Shown here: positions 1 to 5,771 of the stretch, piece by piece
Numbering within the stretch: the first letter of the stretch is position 1
How the letters are laid out: each line of letters begins with the position of its first letter
From: an uncultured Methanofollis sp.
GTDB lineage: Archaea; Halobacteriota; Methanomicrobia; Methanomicrobiales; Methanofollaceae
NCBI RefSeq assembly: GCF_937919355.1
Contig: NZ_CALFSA010000209.1
Span: 1 to 9,177, forward strand
Direction: 5' to 3'
Length of the DNA stretch: 9,177 nucleotides
Notes under the pieces: model-generated
The model's database searches: none
The model's input: the letters and a program-made list of their open reading frames with translations, nothing else
Told to the model about the DNA's origin: nothing
Translations under genes and position numbers: made by a program

Positions 1-14
1 TGAAACTGCCGGGC

Positions 15-1643
15 ATGGTGTACAGGCCGGACGACCGTCCGCCATGGTCAGTTACGCTTGTGCTCGCCGTGCAGCACCTCTTCCTCTTCGTGATCAGCCT
101 CCAGGTCATCGCCGCCCTCGCTGGTGCCGCCGGCATCGCTGACGACGACCTCCTCGTCCTTATCGGCGGCATCGCGATCGCCTCTGGTGCGGCGACTATC
201 GTGAATGCCGTCGGCTACCGCGGCCTCGGCGTCCGGTACCTTGCGCCGTACACTCTCTCGGCCGCATACCTGGGGCCGATGGTCATCGCGGTCAAGACCG
301 GCGGCCTCTCCCTCCTCCTCGGCATGACGACGGTGACCGGCCTCGCCCAGGCCGCGTTCTCACGCTACATCTCGCGCCTCAGGAAATACTTCCCCGTCGA
401 GATCGCCGGCATGATCCTCCTCATGCTCGGCATCATGCTCATCAGCCACATCATGCCCGCGTTCATGGGGAAGTACGGCTCAGGTCCGGGCACCGACATC
501 GCCTCGGCCGTCACAAGCGTCCTCCTCCTCGGCTTCCTCGTCGTGGTCTACGTCTATAGCCGGGGGGCGGTCAGGACCGCCGGGATCATGCTCGGCATCT
601 GTGCGGGCTGGCTCATCGCCGCCGCCACCGGCGCCTTCGGCCCTGCCGAGATTGCCGGCATCGCCGCCGCCCCTCTCTTCGCCCTTCCCGACCCCACGAA
701 GATCGGCTGGTCCTTCGACCCGGCTCTCCTGCTGCCCTTCCTTGTCGCCGGTTTCTGCACCGTCTTCAACGACCTCGGCACCTTCACCCTCTGCCAGGTG
801 AGCACCAACCAGGCATGGCAGAGGCCTGACTTCGGGAACATCGAGAAGGGCGTGCTCGTCACCGGGCTCGCCACCACCTTCTCCGGCCTGATCGGCGGGG
901 CCGGCGTCGGGGCGTCACCTGCGGCCGTCGGCGTCTCTATCGCGAACGGCGCCTTCTCCCGGATCATCGGTGTCTGTGCCGGCCTCCTCCTCGTCCTGGC
1001 GGGTTGCTCCCCCCTGCTCCTCAGGGCCCTGACTTCCATGCCCGCATCCGTCCTTGCCGCCGTCTCCCTCTTTGCGGTCTCCTTCATCATCGTCTCCGGG
1101 CTTGCGATCATCTCCTCCCGCATGCTCGACTCCCGGCGGTCCCTGGTCATCGGCGTCCCCCTGGCGATCGGCGTCGGGATAGACCTGGTCGCAGAGAAGA
1201 TCGCGGGCATGAGCAACATCCTCCCCCCGGCCTTCGGGACGTCCCTCACCGTCGCCGCCCTCCTTGCGATCCTCCTCAACGCCCTGTACCAGGTGGGGGT
1301 GAAGGACACCGTCGAGTTCTTCCACGACCCGGCGGCGGGATCGCCTGCCGACCTGGGCCTGGCGATGATGGGGCCGGCAAGGGCCTGGGGGGCACGCAAA
1401 GAGGTCTTTTCCCGGGCGGTAAAGGCGGTTCAGGCATGTGTCCGGGATATCGAGGCCCAGGGAGTGACAGACAAGCCAGTGCGGGTGATCATGCGCTTCG
1501 ACGAGTTCAACCTGGAGATATTTGTCTCGTACCTGACGCGGCGTCCCGGCGAGGGGGTGCGCCTCGTGACAGGTGCCAGCGGCATGGCCGACGCGAGCGA
1601 CCTCTCGTGCAGGTGCACCCTCCACCTGCACTTCGACCACTAG
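15..1643 (+). CDS. NCS2-family (uracil/xanthine permease-like) membrane transporter with C-terminal cytosolic extension
   Basis: This is a polytopic membrane protein of 542 residues. About the first 430 residues are hydrophobic segments in the arrangement of the NCS2 nucleobase:cation symporters (14-TM UraA fold). The family's TM1 motif is visible as VQHLFLF (residues 19-25), and a glycine-rich half-helix region (GLIGGAGVG, about 291-299) is followed by SRIIG. The acidic residues that bind substrate in UraA/XanQ are not where I would expect them: the TM8 segment reads FNDLGT (251-256) and the TM10 segment SPAAVG (301-306). Substrate is therefore unknown. Residues of about 430-542 are a soluble tail (WGARKEV at 458-464, FDEFNLE at 495-501) ending in HFDH. 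ATG 15 has no Shine-Dalgarno site. The first two bases are TG in the same frame, so one A before the window would give an ATG five codons upstream (KLPG between). That start is quite likely the real one, because the paralogue also has a longer N-terminus. It is probably co-transcribed with the next gene. Confidence 0.85.
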   Translation: MVYRPDDRPPWSVTLVLAVQHLFLFVISLQVIAALAGAAGIADDDLLVLIGGIAIASGAATIVNAVGYRGLGVRYLAPYTLSAAYLGPMVIAVKTGGLSLLLGMTTVTGLAQAAFSRYISRLRKYFPVEIAGMILLMLGIMLISHIMPAFMGKYGSGPGTDIASAVTSVLLLGFLVVVYVYSRGAVRTAGIMLGICAGWLIAAATGAFGPAEIAGIAAAPLFALPDPTKIGWSFDPALLLPFLVAGFCTVFNDLGTFTLCQVSTNQAWQRPDFGNIEKGVLVTGLATTFSGLIGGAGVGASPAAVGVSIANGAFSRIIGVCAGLLLVLAGCSPLLLRALTSMPASVLAAVSLFAVSFIIVSGLAIISSRMLDSRRSLVIGVPLAIGVGIDLVAEKIAGMSNILPPAFGTSLTVAALLAILLNALYQVGVKDTVEFFHDPAAGSPADLGLAMMGPARAWGARKEVFSRAVKAVQACVRDIEAQGVTDKPVRVIMRFDEFNLEIFVSYLTRRPGEGVRLVTGASGMADASDLSCRCTLHLHFDH

Positions 1644-1652
1644 GAGACGGAA

Positions 1653-1679
1653 ATGACAGCACAGGGATGGAAACCATGA
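1653..1679 (+). other. possible 8-codon leader ORF before the second permease
   Basis: The best Shine-Dalgarno sequence in the gap, AGGAG at 1642-1646 (it overlaps the TAG stop of the first permease), is ideally spaced from the ATG at 1653. That ATG is out of frame with the second permease. It opens a tiny frame (MTAQGWKP) whose TGA (1677-1679) overlaps the permease ATG at 1676 as ATGA. This is the layout of a termination-reinitiation leader, but it could also be chance, since the sequence is short and nothing shows translation. Confidence 0.2.
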
Positions 1680-3388
1680 GCAGGCGACCTGAAGACCTCG
1701 TGTACAGCGTCGACGAACGCCCTCCTGCGTCGGTGGCAGTGCCCTTCACTCTCCAGTTCGTGGTCCAGCACGTCGCCCTCTCCCTGGTGATCCCGATCAT
1801 CATCGTTGCGGCCGTCGGGGGCCCGCCCAAAATGACGGCGGCCCTCCTCTCCTCCCTTCTCCTCGCCGAAGGGGTGGGCACCGCCCTCCAGGCCCTCCGC
1901 GGGCGCGGCATCGGCTGCGGCTACCTGATGCCGACCGCCTACGACGAGTCCTTCCTGGTGGCGACCCTCCATGCCGTCCAGGTCGGCGGCCTCGCCCTTG
2001 CGTTCGGCATGACCGCCGTCGCCGGCCTTCTCCAGATGGGCTTTTCCCGCGTCGTCAGGGAACTGCGCGTCCTCTTCCCGCCCGAGGTGATGGGAGTGGT
2101 CATTACCATCCTCGGCTTCTCCCTCATCCCCTTCGGTATCCAGAGTTTTCTCGGCATGACCGGCGAGACCGACACTGCCGGGTTTATCCCTGCGGGCGTC
2201 GGCGTGGCAGTCCTCACCCTTGCGGTCCTTGTCGTCTCGCCCAGGTTCGGCGAGAAGTATGAAGCGAACGCGATCATCACCGCCCTTGCGGTCGGCCTCG
2301 GCGCGAGTTATCTCCTCGGTCTGTATCCTGCCGACGCCCTGGAACAGGTGATGGCGGCCCCCCTCCTCCAGGCCCCTGACATCGCATCCTTCGGCTGGTC
2401 CTTCGACCTCCGCCTCCTCCCGATCTTTCTCATCGCCGTGATCGCGACGACGATCCAGACGATCACCAACGTGACGATCGGACAGCGGGTGAATGACGCC
2501 GCCTGGGTGAGGCCTGACATGGAGAACATCAGGGACGGCGTCTTCACGGTGGGGATCACGAACGTCTTTGCCGGTGTTATCGGGTCGCCGGGCGTCTCCA
2601 CAGCCTCGTCCGAACTCGGCATCTCGGTCGCCTCCCGGATCACGAGCAGGTACATCGGTTTCCTCTTCGGCGGGGCGCTTGTCGTCTGCGCCTTCGTCCC
2701 GATGGCGACAACCGCCTTCTCTCTCGTGCCGATCTATGTCATCGGTGCGGTCGTCATCTACATCTGCGCCTTCCTGATCATGGTAGGGATCACGACGATG
2801 CTCTCCCGGATGATGGACACGCGGAAGGTGCTGGTCATCGGCCTCTCCCTGGTCTTCGGCCTCTCCGTCCAGTTTGTCCCGTACGTCTTCGAGGACGTCC
2901 CCCCAGTCTTCGAACCGGTCTTCGCCTCCTCGATCGCCCTGGCCACCATCACCGCCATCGTCCTCAACCTCGCCCTCAGGGTCGGCATCAGGCAGGAGGA
3001 GAGCATCGTGCTCGAACCGGGGTCGCCCGCGGCCAGGGAGATCGAGTCTTTCCTCAGGCGGAAAGGCGAGGAGTGGGGCGCCCGCGAGGAGGTGATCGTC
3101 CGCGCCGCCGCCGCGGCCACCGAGGTCGCGGAGGGGACGATGGGGTCCCTCACCGACGGTCCCCTCGAGGTCTCGGCCTCCTTCGACGAACTGAACCTCG
3201 ACCTTGCGGTCAGGTATACGGGACAGTCACTGGACTTCCCCGCCTCCCGTCCCACGGAGGAGGAGATGCTCGAAGACGACCGCGGCTTTGCCGCCTTTGC
3301 CTGGTACATGGCAGGACAGTACGCCGACAGGGCCTGGAGCAGGGAGGAGGACGGGCAGTGTCGGGCCTTCCTCCACTTCGACCACTGA
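1676..3388 (+). CDS. NCS2-family permease, paralogue of the upstream gene, with C-terminal cytosolic extension
   Basis: This is a second NCS2-type transporter (570 residues from this start), clearly paralogous to its neighbour. Both share the N-terminal VY..D[DE]RPP motif, a TM1 VQH motif, a GWSFD segment before TM8, the [DE][FM][GE]NI segment and SR.IG after the TM10 half-helix. As in the neighbour, the acidic ligands of characterised uracil/xanthine carriers are not evident: TM8 reads TIQTITNVT and the TM10 region reads SPGVSTASSELG. The C-terminal tail (about 130 residues) begins around EEWGAREEV, includes SFDELNLDLAVRY, carries an extra acidic insert and ends in HFDH. The start is uncertain: ATG 1667 and ATG 1676 are in frame and two codons separate them. 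I chose 1676 because of the GGGA upstream and the ATGA overlap with the small leader frame. The reading frame stays open far upstream into the first permease, but that is only a shadow. Substrate is unknown. Confidence 0.85.
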   Translation: MSRRPEDLVYSVDERPPASVAVPFTLQFVVQHVALSLVIPIIIVAAVGGPPKMTAALLSSLLLAEGVGTALQALRGRGIGCGYLMPTAYDESFLVATLHAVQVGGLALAFGMTAVAGLLQMGFSRVVRELRVLFPPEVMGVVITILGFSLIPFGIQSFLGMTGETDTAGFIPAGVGVAVLTLAVLVVSPRFGEKYEANAIITALAVGLGASYLLGLYPADALEQVMAAPLLQAPDIASFGWSFDLRLLPIFLIAVIATTIQTITNVTIGQRVNDAAWVRPDMENIRDGVFTVGITNVFAGVIGSPGVSTASSELGISVASRITSRYIGFLFGGALVVCAFVPMATTAFSLVPIYVIGAVVIYICAFLIMVGITTMLSRMMDTRKVLVIGLSLVFGLSVQFVPYVFEDVPPVFEPVFASSIALATITAIVLNLALRVGIRQEESIVLEPGSPAAREIESFLRRKGEEWGAREEVIVRAAAAATEVAEGTMGSLTDGPLEVSASFDELNLDLAVRYTGQSLDFPASRPTEEEMLEDDRGFAAFAWYMAGQYADRAWSREEDGQCRAFLHFDH

Positions 3389-3412
3389 CAGGGCGCATCA
3401 CCCGGTCCCCTC

Positions 3413-3426
3413 TGGACACCTGTCCA
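3413..3426. repeat. short perfect inverted repeat (TGGACA-CC-TGTCCA)
   Basis: A 6-bp perfect inverted repeat with a 2-nt centre lies 25 nt after the second permease. It could be a protein-binding site or the foot of a 3'-UTR hairpin. It is too short to call more firmly. Confidence 0.4.
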
Positions 3427-3431
3427 CAGGC

Positions 3432-3457
3432 GTGGCCCCCTCTCTCCCATGGGCCAC
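3432..3457 (+). repeat. GC-rich stem-loop in the permease 3' region
   Basis: GTGGCCC (3432-3438) and GGGCCAC (3451-3457) are perfect reverse complements separated by 12 nt, giving a 7-bp GC-rich hairpin about 45 nt after the stop of the second permease. The first T-run follows only some 30 nt later, so this is not a classic bacterial intrinsic terminator. It could stabilise the permease mRNA end. Confidence 0.4.
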
Positions 3458-3489
3458 CCCGCTTCCGGGCCCTGCTCCATGTCTGCACA

Positions 3490-3527
3490 TTTTCACTCCT
3501 CCTCTGTATTTTTTAATCCCTATTTTT
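3490..3527 (+). terminator. T-rich tract, likely archaeal transcription terminator of the permease pair
   Basis: Three T-runs occur close together on the coding strand: TTTT at 3490-3493, six T at 3509-3514 and five T at 3523-3527. They sit in an otherwise GC-rich window. Archaeal RNA polymerase terminates at oligo-T stretches without requiring a hairpin, so this is the natural end of the permease transcript. The AT-rich part could also serve as part of the next promoter. Confidence 0.45.
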
Positions 3528-3594
3528 GTACGTGTGTCGAGTGAATGTGTGCACTATGGATAGCATTATCTGATCTCCTGCATGATGCCCCTCC
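3506..3594 (+). promoter_or_regulatory. probable promoter region of the coenzyme M-type operon
   Basis: The six-gene operon begins at 3595 and this is the only sizeable gap before it. The ATG at 3595 has no convincing Shine-Dalgarno site (a stop sits at 3583-3585 in frame), so a leaderless or short-leader transcript is plausible. Candidate TATA-like stretches are TAGCATTATC (3561-3570), placed about 25-30 nt before the ATG as expected for a leaderless mRNA, and TTTTTTAAT (3509-3517). Neither matches the archaeal TATA consensus well, and I cannot place the transcription start or a BRE. Confidence 0.3.
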
Positions 3595-4455
3595 ATGGAC
3601 CCGCAGGTCACCGAGATCACCATCCTCCCCGGAAAGGACAAGAACGGCAGGACAGAGCACTTCGACCGGATCGTCATCAGGCCGGGCGAGACCCTCGCCA
3701 TCGTCGGCCCGACCGGGTCGGGAAAGAGCGCCTTCATCAGCGACATCGAGGTCTTTGCAAGGAATGACACAGTCACCGGACGGACTGTCCTGGTCAACGG
3801 CGAGGTGCCGCCTGACGACTATGTCCGCGACCCGGCGAAAAAACCGGTCGCCCTCATCACCCAGAACACCCGATGTCTCGCCGACCTCAGGGTCGCCGAG
3901 TTCCTCAGGATGCACCTCTCGGCCCGCGGCATCGGGGACGCGGGGGTCGTGGAAGAGACGATCACCCTTGCAAACGAGTTCACCGGTGAGAAGATCGCCC
4001 CAGGTGTGCGGATGACCTCCCTCTCAGGCGGGCAGACCAGGTCCCTGATGGTGGCGGATGCGATCCTGATCGGGAGCACGCCCGTGATCATCCTGGACGA
4101 GGTCGAGAACGCCGGGATCTTCAAGGACCGGGTGATCGAGGTCCTCCGCACCTACCAGAAGGCCGTGGTCTTCGTCACCCACGACCCCCTTGTTGCCCTG
4201 ATGTGCGACCGGCGGATCGTGATGCGGAACGGGACAGTCGTCAGGGTCATCGAGCACACGGGGGCCGAAGACGAGGCCCTCTCTGCGGTGAAAAAGATGG
4301 ACGGCATCCTCTGCCGCCTCAGGGAGCGTATCCGTGCCGGCGAGGCGATCACCAGCGGCCTGCCTGCCGACTTTGCTCAGGAGGAGGTGCACACCTCCCT
4401 CACTTCAGACCCGGCGCGTACGACCGTCACCTCAGAGTCGGTGCATACGGCATGA
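3595..4455 (+). CDS. soluble ABC-type ATPase, first gene of the operon
   Basis: This is a 286-residue stand-alone ABC ATPase domain. All core motifs are visible: Walker A GPTGSGKS (38-45), Q-loop Gln90 in ITQN, signature LSGGQ (143-147), Walker B VIILDE (164-169) with the D-loop after it, and the H-loop His196 in VTHD. It should therefore bind and hydrolyse ATP as a dimer. No transmembrane partner or solute-binding protein lies beside it. The downstream genes are a GTPase, an Fe-S protein and a sulfur-insertion-type enzyme, so an importer role is unlikely. A soluble role such as SufC-like cluster or sulfur trafficking, or an energy-coupled activation like component A2 of methyl-CoM reductase, is the better inference. 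The last 25 or so residues are Ser/Thr-rich and look disordered. ATG 3595 is the first possible start after an in-frame stop. The gene overlaps the next by ATGA. Confidence 0.85.
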   Translation: MDPQVTEITILPGKDKNGRTEHFDRIVIRPGETLAIVGPTGSGKSAFISDIEVFARNDTVTGRTVLVNGEVPPDDYVRDPAKKPVALITQNTRCLADLRVAEFLRMHLSARGIGDAGVVEETITLANEFTGEKIAPGVRMTSLSGGQTRSLMVADAILIGSTPVIILDEVENAGIFKDRVIEVLRTYQKAVVFVTHDPLVALMCDRRIVMRNGTVVRVIEHTGAEDEALSAVKKMDGILCRLRERIRAGEAITSGLPADFAQEEVHTSLTSDPARTTVTSESVHTA

Positions 4456-5159
4456 AACTCCTTGTCGTCGCCGGACCGCCGTCGGCGGGAAAGACAGCGG
4501 TTGTCCGCCAGGTCCTCAGGGGCCTCAGGCCTGAGGAGAAGGCGGCCTACCTCAAGATCGACGTCGTCAGGGCCTTCGAGGACGAAGAACTCGCGGCCGA
4601 GTTCGGCATCCCGACACGGAAGGTCTACTCGGGCGACCTCTGCCCAGACCATGCCGGGATCATGGTGATGGCCGACGCCCTCCGCTGGGCTGAGTCTGCG
4701 GGGACCACTCTCCTCATCGTCGAATCTGCGGGACTCTGCCTCCGCTGCTCCCCGTACGTCACCCAGGCCCTCGGCATCGTCGTCCTCAGCGCCGTCTCCG
4801 GCACCCATGCCCCTCTCAAGATGGGGCCGATGATCTCCCTCGCCGACGTGGCCGTCGTCACCAGGATCGACCTGGTCTCCCAGGCCGAGAAGGAAGTCTT
4901 CAGGGAGGGGATCAGGGCGGTGGCACCCGATATCGAGATCGTCGAGACGAACGCGGTGCAGGGGACGGGCATGCGCTATCTCCTCAGGAGGATCACGGAG
5001 GCCAGCGAGGTGACAGACGCCGGCACCATCGAACTCCGCGGCGTCCCGCCCCTCGGCGTCTGCACCGTCTGCGTCGGCAAGAAGGGGATCGGCTGGCAGC
5101 ACCACTTCGGGGTCGTCCGGAGACTCGGGGACGCCGGCACACTCTTCCGGGGTGAGTAG
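4452..5159 (+). CDS. HypB-like SIMIBI-class GTPase (putative metallochaperone)
   Basis: This 235-residue P-loop GTPase has the layout of HypB, the nickel-insertion GTPase of hydrogenase maturation, and of the related G3E family. Walker A is GPPSAGKT (8-15). SGDLCPDH (60-68) corresponds to the HypB switch region with its Cys-His metal ligands. LLIVESAGLCLRC (87-99) corresponds to the HypB ENVGNLVCP segment, whose Cys is also a metal ligand. VVTRID (135-140) stands in for the base-specificity NKxD motif, with Thr-Arg replacing Asn-Lys. A G5-like NAVQGTGM lies at 167-174. The C-terminus adds CTVC (204-207) and HH (217-218), an extra potential metal site that I do not know from HypB. The N-terminal His-rich region of some HypBs is absent. 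No hypA or hydrogenase genes are nearby, so its client is more likely the Fe-S or COG1900 product downstream. It starts at the ATGA overlap with the ATPase, with a weak GGTG 8 nt upstream. CobW-type annotation is a possible alternative. Confidence 0.85.
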   Translation: MKLLVVAGPPSAGKTAVVRQVLRGLRPEEKAAYLKIDVVRAFEDEELAAEFGIPTRKVYSGDLCPDHAGIMVMADALRWAESAGTTLLIVESAGLCLRCSPYVTQALGIVVLSAVSGTHAPLKMGPMISLADVAVVTRIDLVSQAEKEVFREGIRAVAPDIEIVETNAVQGTGMRYLLRRITEASEVTDAGTIELRGVPPLGVCTVCVGKKGIGWQHHFGVVRRLGDAGTLFRGE

Positions 5160-5771
5160 ATGGGCTGGCGGCCTCCCGGAAAGAACTGCGGCCTCTGCGG
5201 GGCGCGGACCTGCGATGCGTTCATGGAGATGGTCGCCGCGGGCGAACGGTCTGTTTCGGACTGCCCCTTCTCCGGGGGCGAGACCTGCGTCGCCGCTCCC
5301 GACGCGGTCTATACGGGGCGGGACATCGTCGGCAATACCTACGACTTTGTCCTCGACCCCCTGCCGGGCGAACCCACGGCCCGGAAGATCGTCCTCCCCT
5401 TCAGGCCCGACCTCGTTGAGAAGTGGGGGATTGCGGAGGGCGAGATCGTCGTCGGCCGCCCGATGGGTGCCGGGTGCCCTGTCCAGCACGTGATCAGGGT
5501 GATCGAGGCCGACCCTGTCACCGGCCTCATCACCGGTCATGTCGTCGGCCCGGAGTTCTCCCGGGGCCGGGAGTACCACGATGTGCGGGCCTACCACATG
5601 ATCGGTTTCGAGGGCCTCGCCCGGCCTGTCGCCCACCCGCCGGTCTTCGGGAAACGCCAGCGTTTCCTCCCCGGCTTCTGCATGATGGCCCTCGCCCACA
5701 CCGGGGTTACCAATATGATAGTGGAACGCCCAGAGGGGCTGCACGTACGGGTGGAGGACGTTATCATATGA
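5160..5771 (+). CDS. (4Fe-4S) cluster-binding protein with N-terminal RnfB/CdhE-type domain
   Basis: This is a 203-residue soluble protein. The N-terminus holds C10-x2-C13-x4-C18-x16-C35, the spacing of the Fe-S domain found in RnfB and in the corrinoid Fe-S subunit CdhE, so it should bind one [4Fe-4S] cluster. C43 follows closely. The remaining part, about residues 55-203, has no fold I can name. It is rich in beta-like segments and contains a GAGCPVQH motif with C106, a YHMIGFEGL segment and PGFCMMALAH with C174. A role as electron or sulfur carrier for the COG1900-ferredoxin protein is inferred from position only. Its ATG follows the GTPase TAG stop with no gap. The ribosome site GGTGA (5151-5155) lies inside the end of the GTPase gene, and the 3' end overlaps the next gene by ATGA. 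Confidence 0.8.
   Translation: MGWRPPGKNCGLCGARTCDAFMEMVAAGERSVSDCPFSGGETCVAAPDAVYTGRDIVGNTYDFVLDPLPGEPTARKIVLPFRPDLVEKWGIAEGEIVVGRPMGAGCPVQHVIRVIEADPVTGLITGHVVGPEFSRGREYHDVRAYHMIGFEGLARPVAHPPVFGKRQRFLPGFCMMALAHTGVTNMIVERPEGLHVRVEDVII

Noticed and set aside
1004..1675. In-frame upstream extension of the second permease into the first permease gene.
   Set aside because: The extension translates to Arg/Pro/Gly-rich sequence unlike any transporter, and lies wholly within the first permease's coding sequence. The true N-terminus aligns with the paralogue at 1667-1676.
4383..4398. Near-palindrome GGAGGTG-CA-CACCTCC inside the ATPase gene, containing a perfect Shine-Dalgarno core.
   Set aside because: It lies in coding sequence for the variable tail, about 55 nt from the next start, with too small a loop for a stable hairpin. 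It is most likely chance in GC-rich DNA.
3595..4455. Reading the ABC ATPase as part of an importer together with the upstream permeases.
   Set aside because: NCS2 permeases are secondary carriers, not ABC subunits, a terminator-like region separates them, and no ABC membrane protein or binding protein is present.
4377..5744. A long open frame (455 codons) on the minus strand opposite the GTPase and Fe-S genes.
   Set aside because: High G+C creates long antisense frames. Its protein is Asp/Gly/Pro/Arg-rich without motifs, and the + strand genes here have clear family motifs and coupled starts.
5160..5771. Reading the Fe-S protein as a subunit of an Rnf or CODH/ACS complex.
   Set aside because: Only the short four-Cys domain is shared. 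The remaining sequence and the neighbours do not fit RnfB or CdhE, which are longer and accompanied by other subunits.
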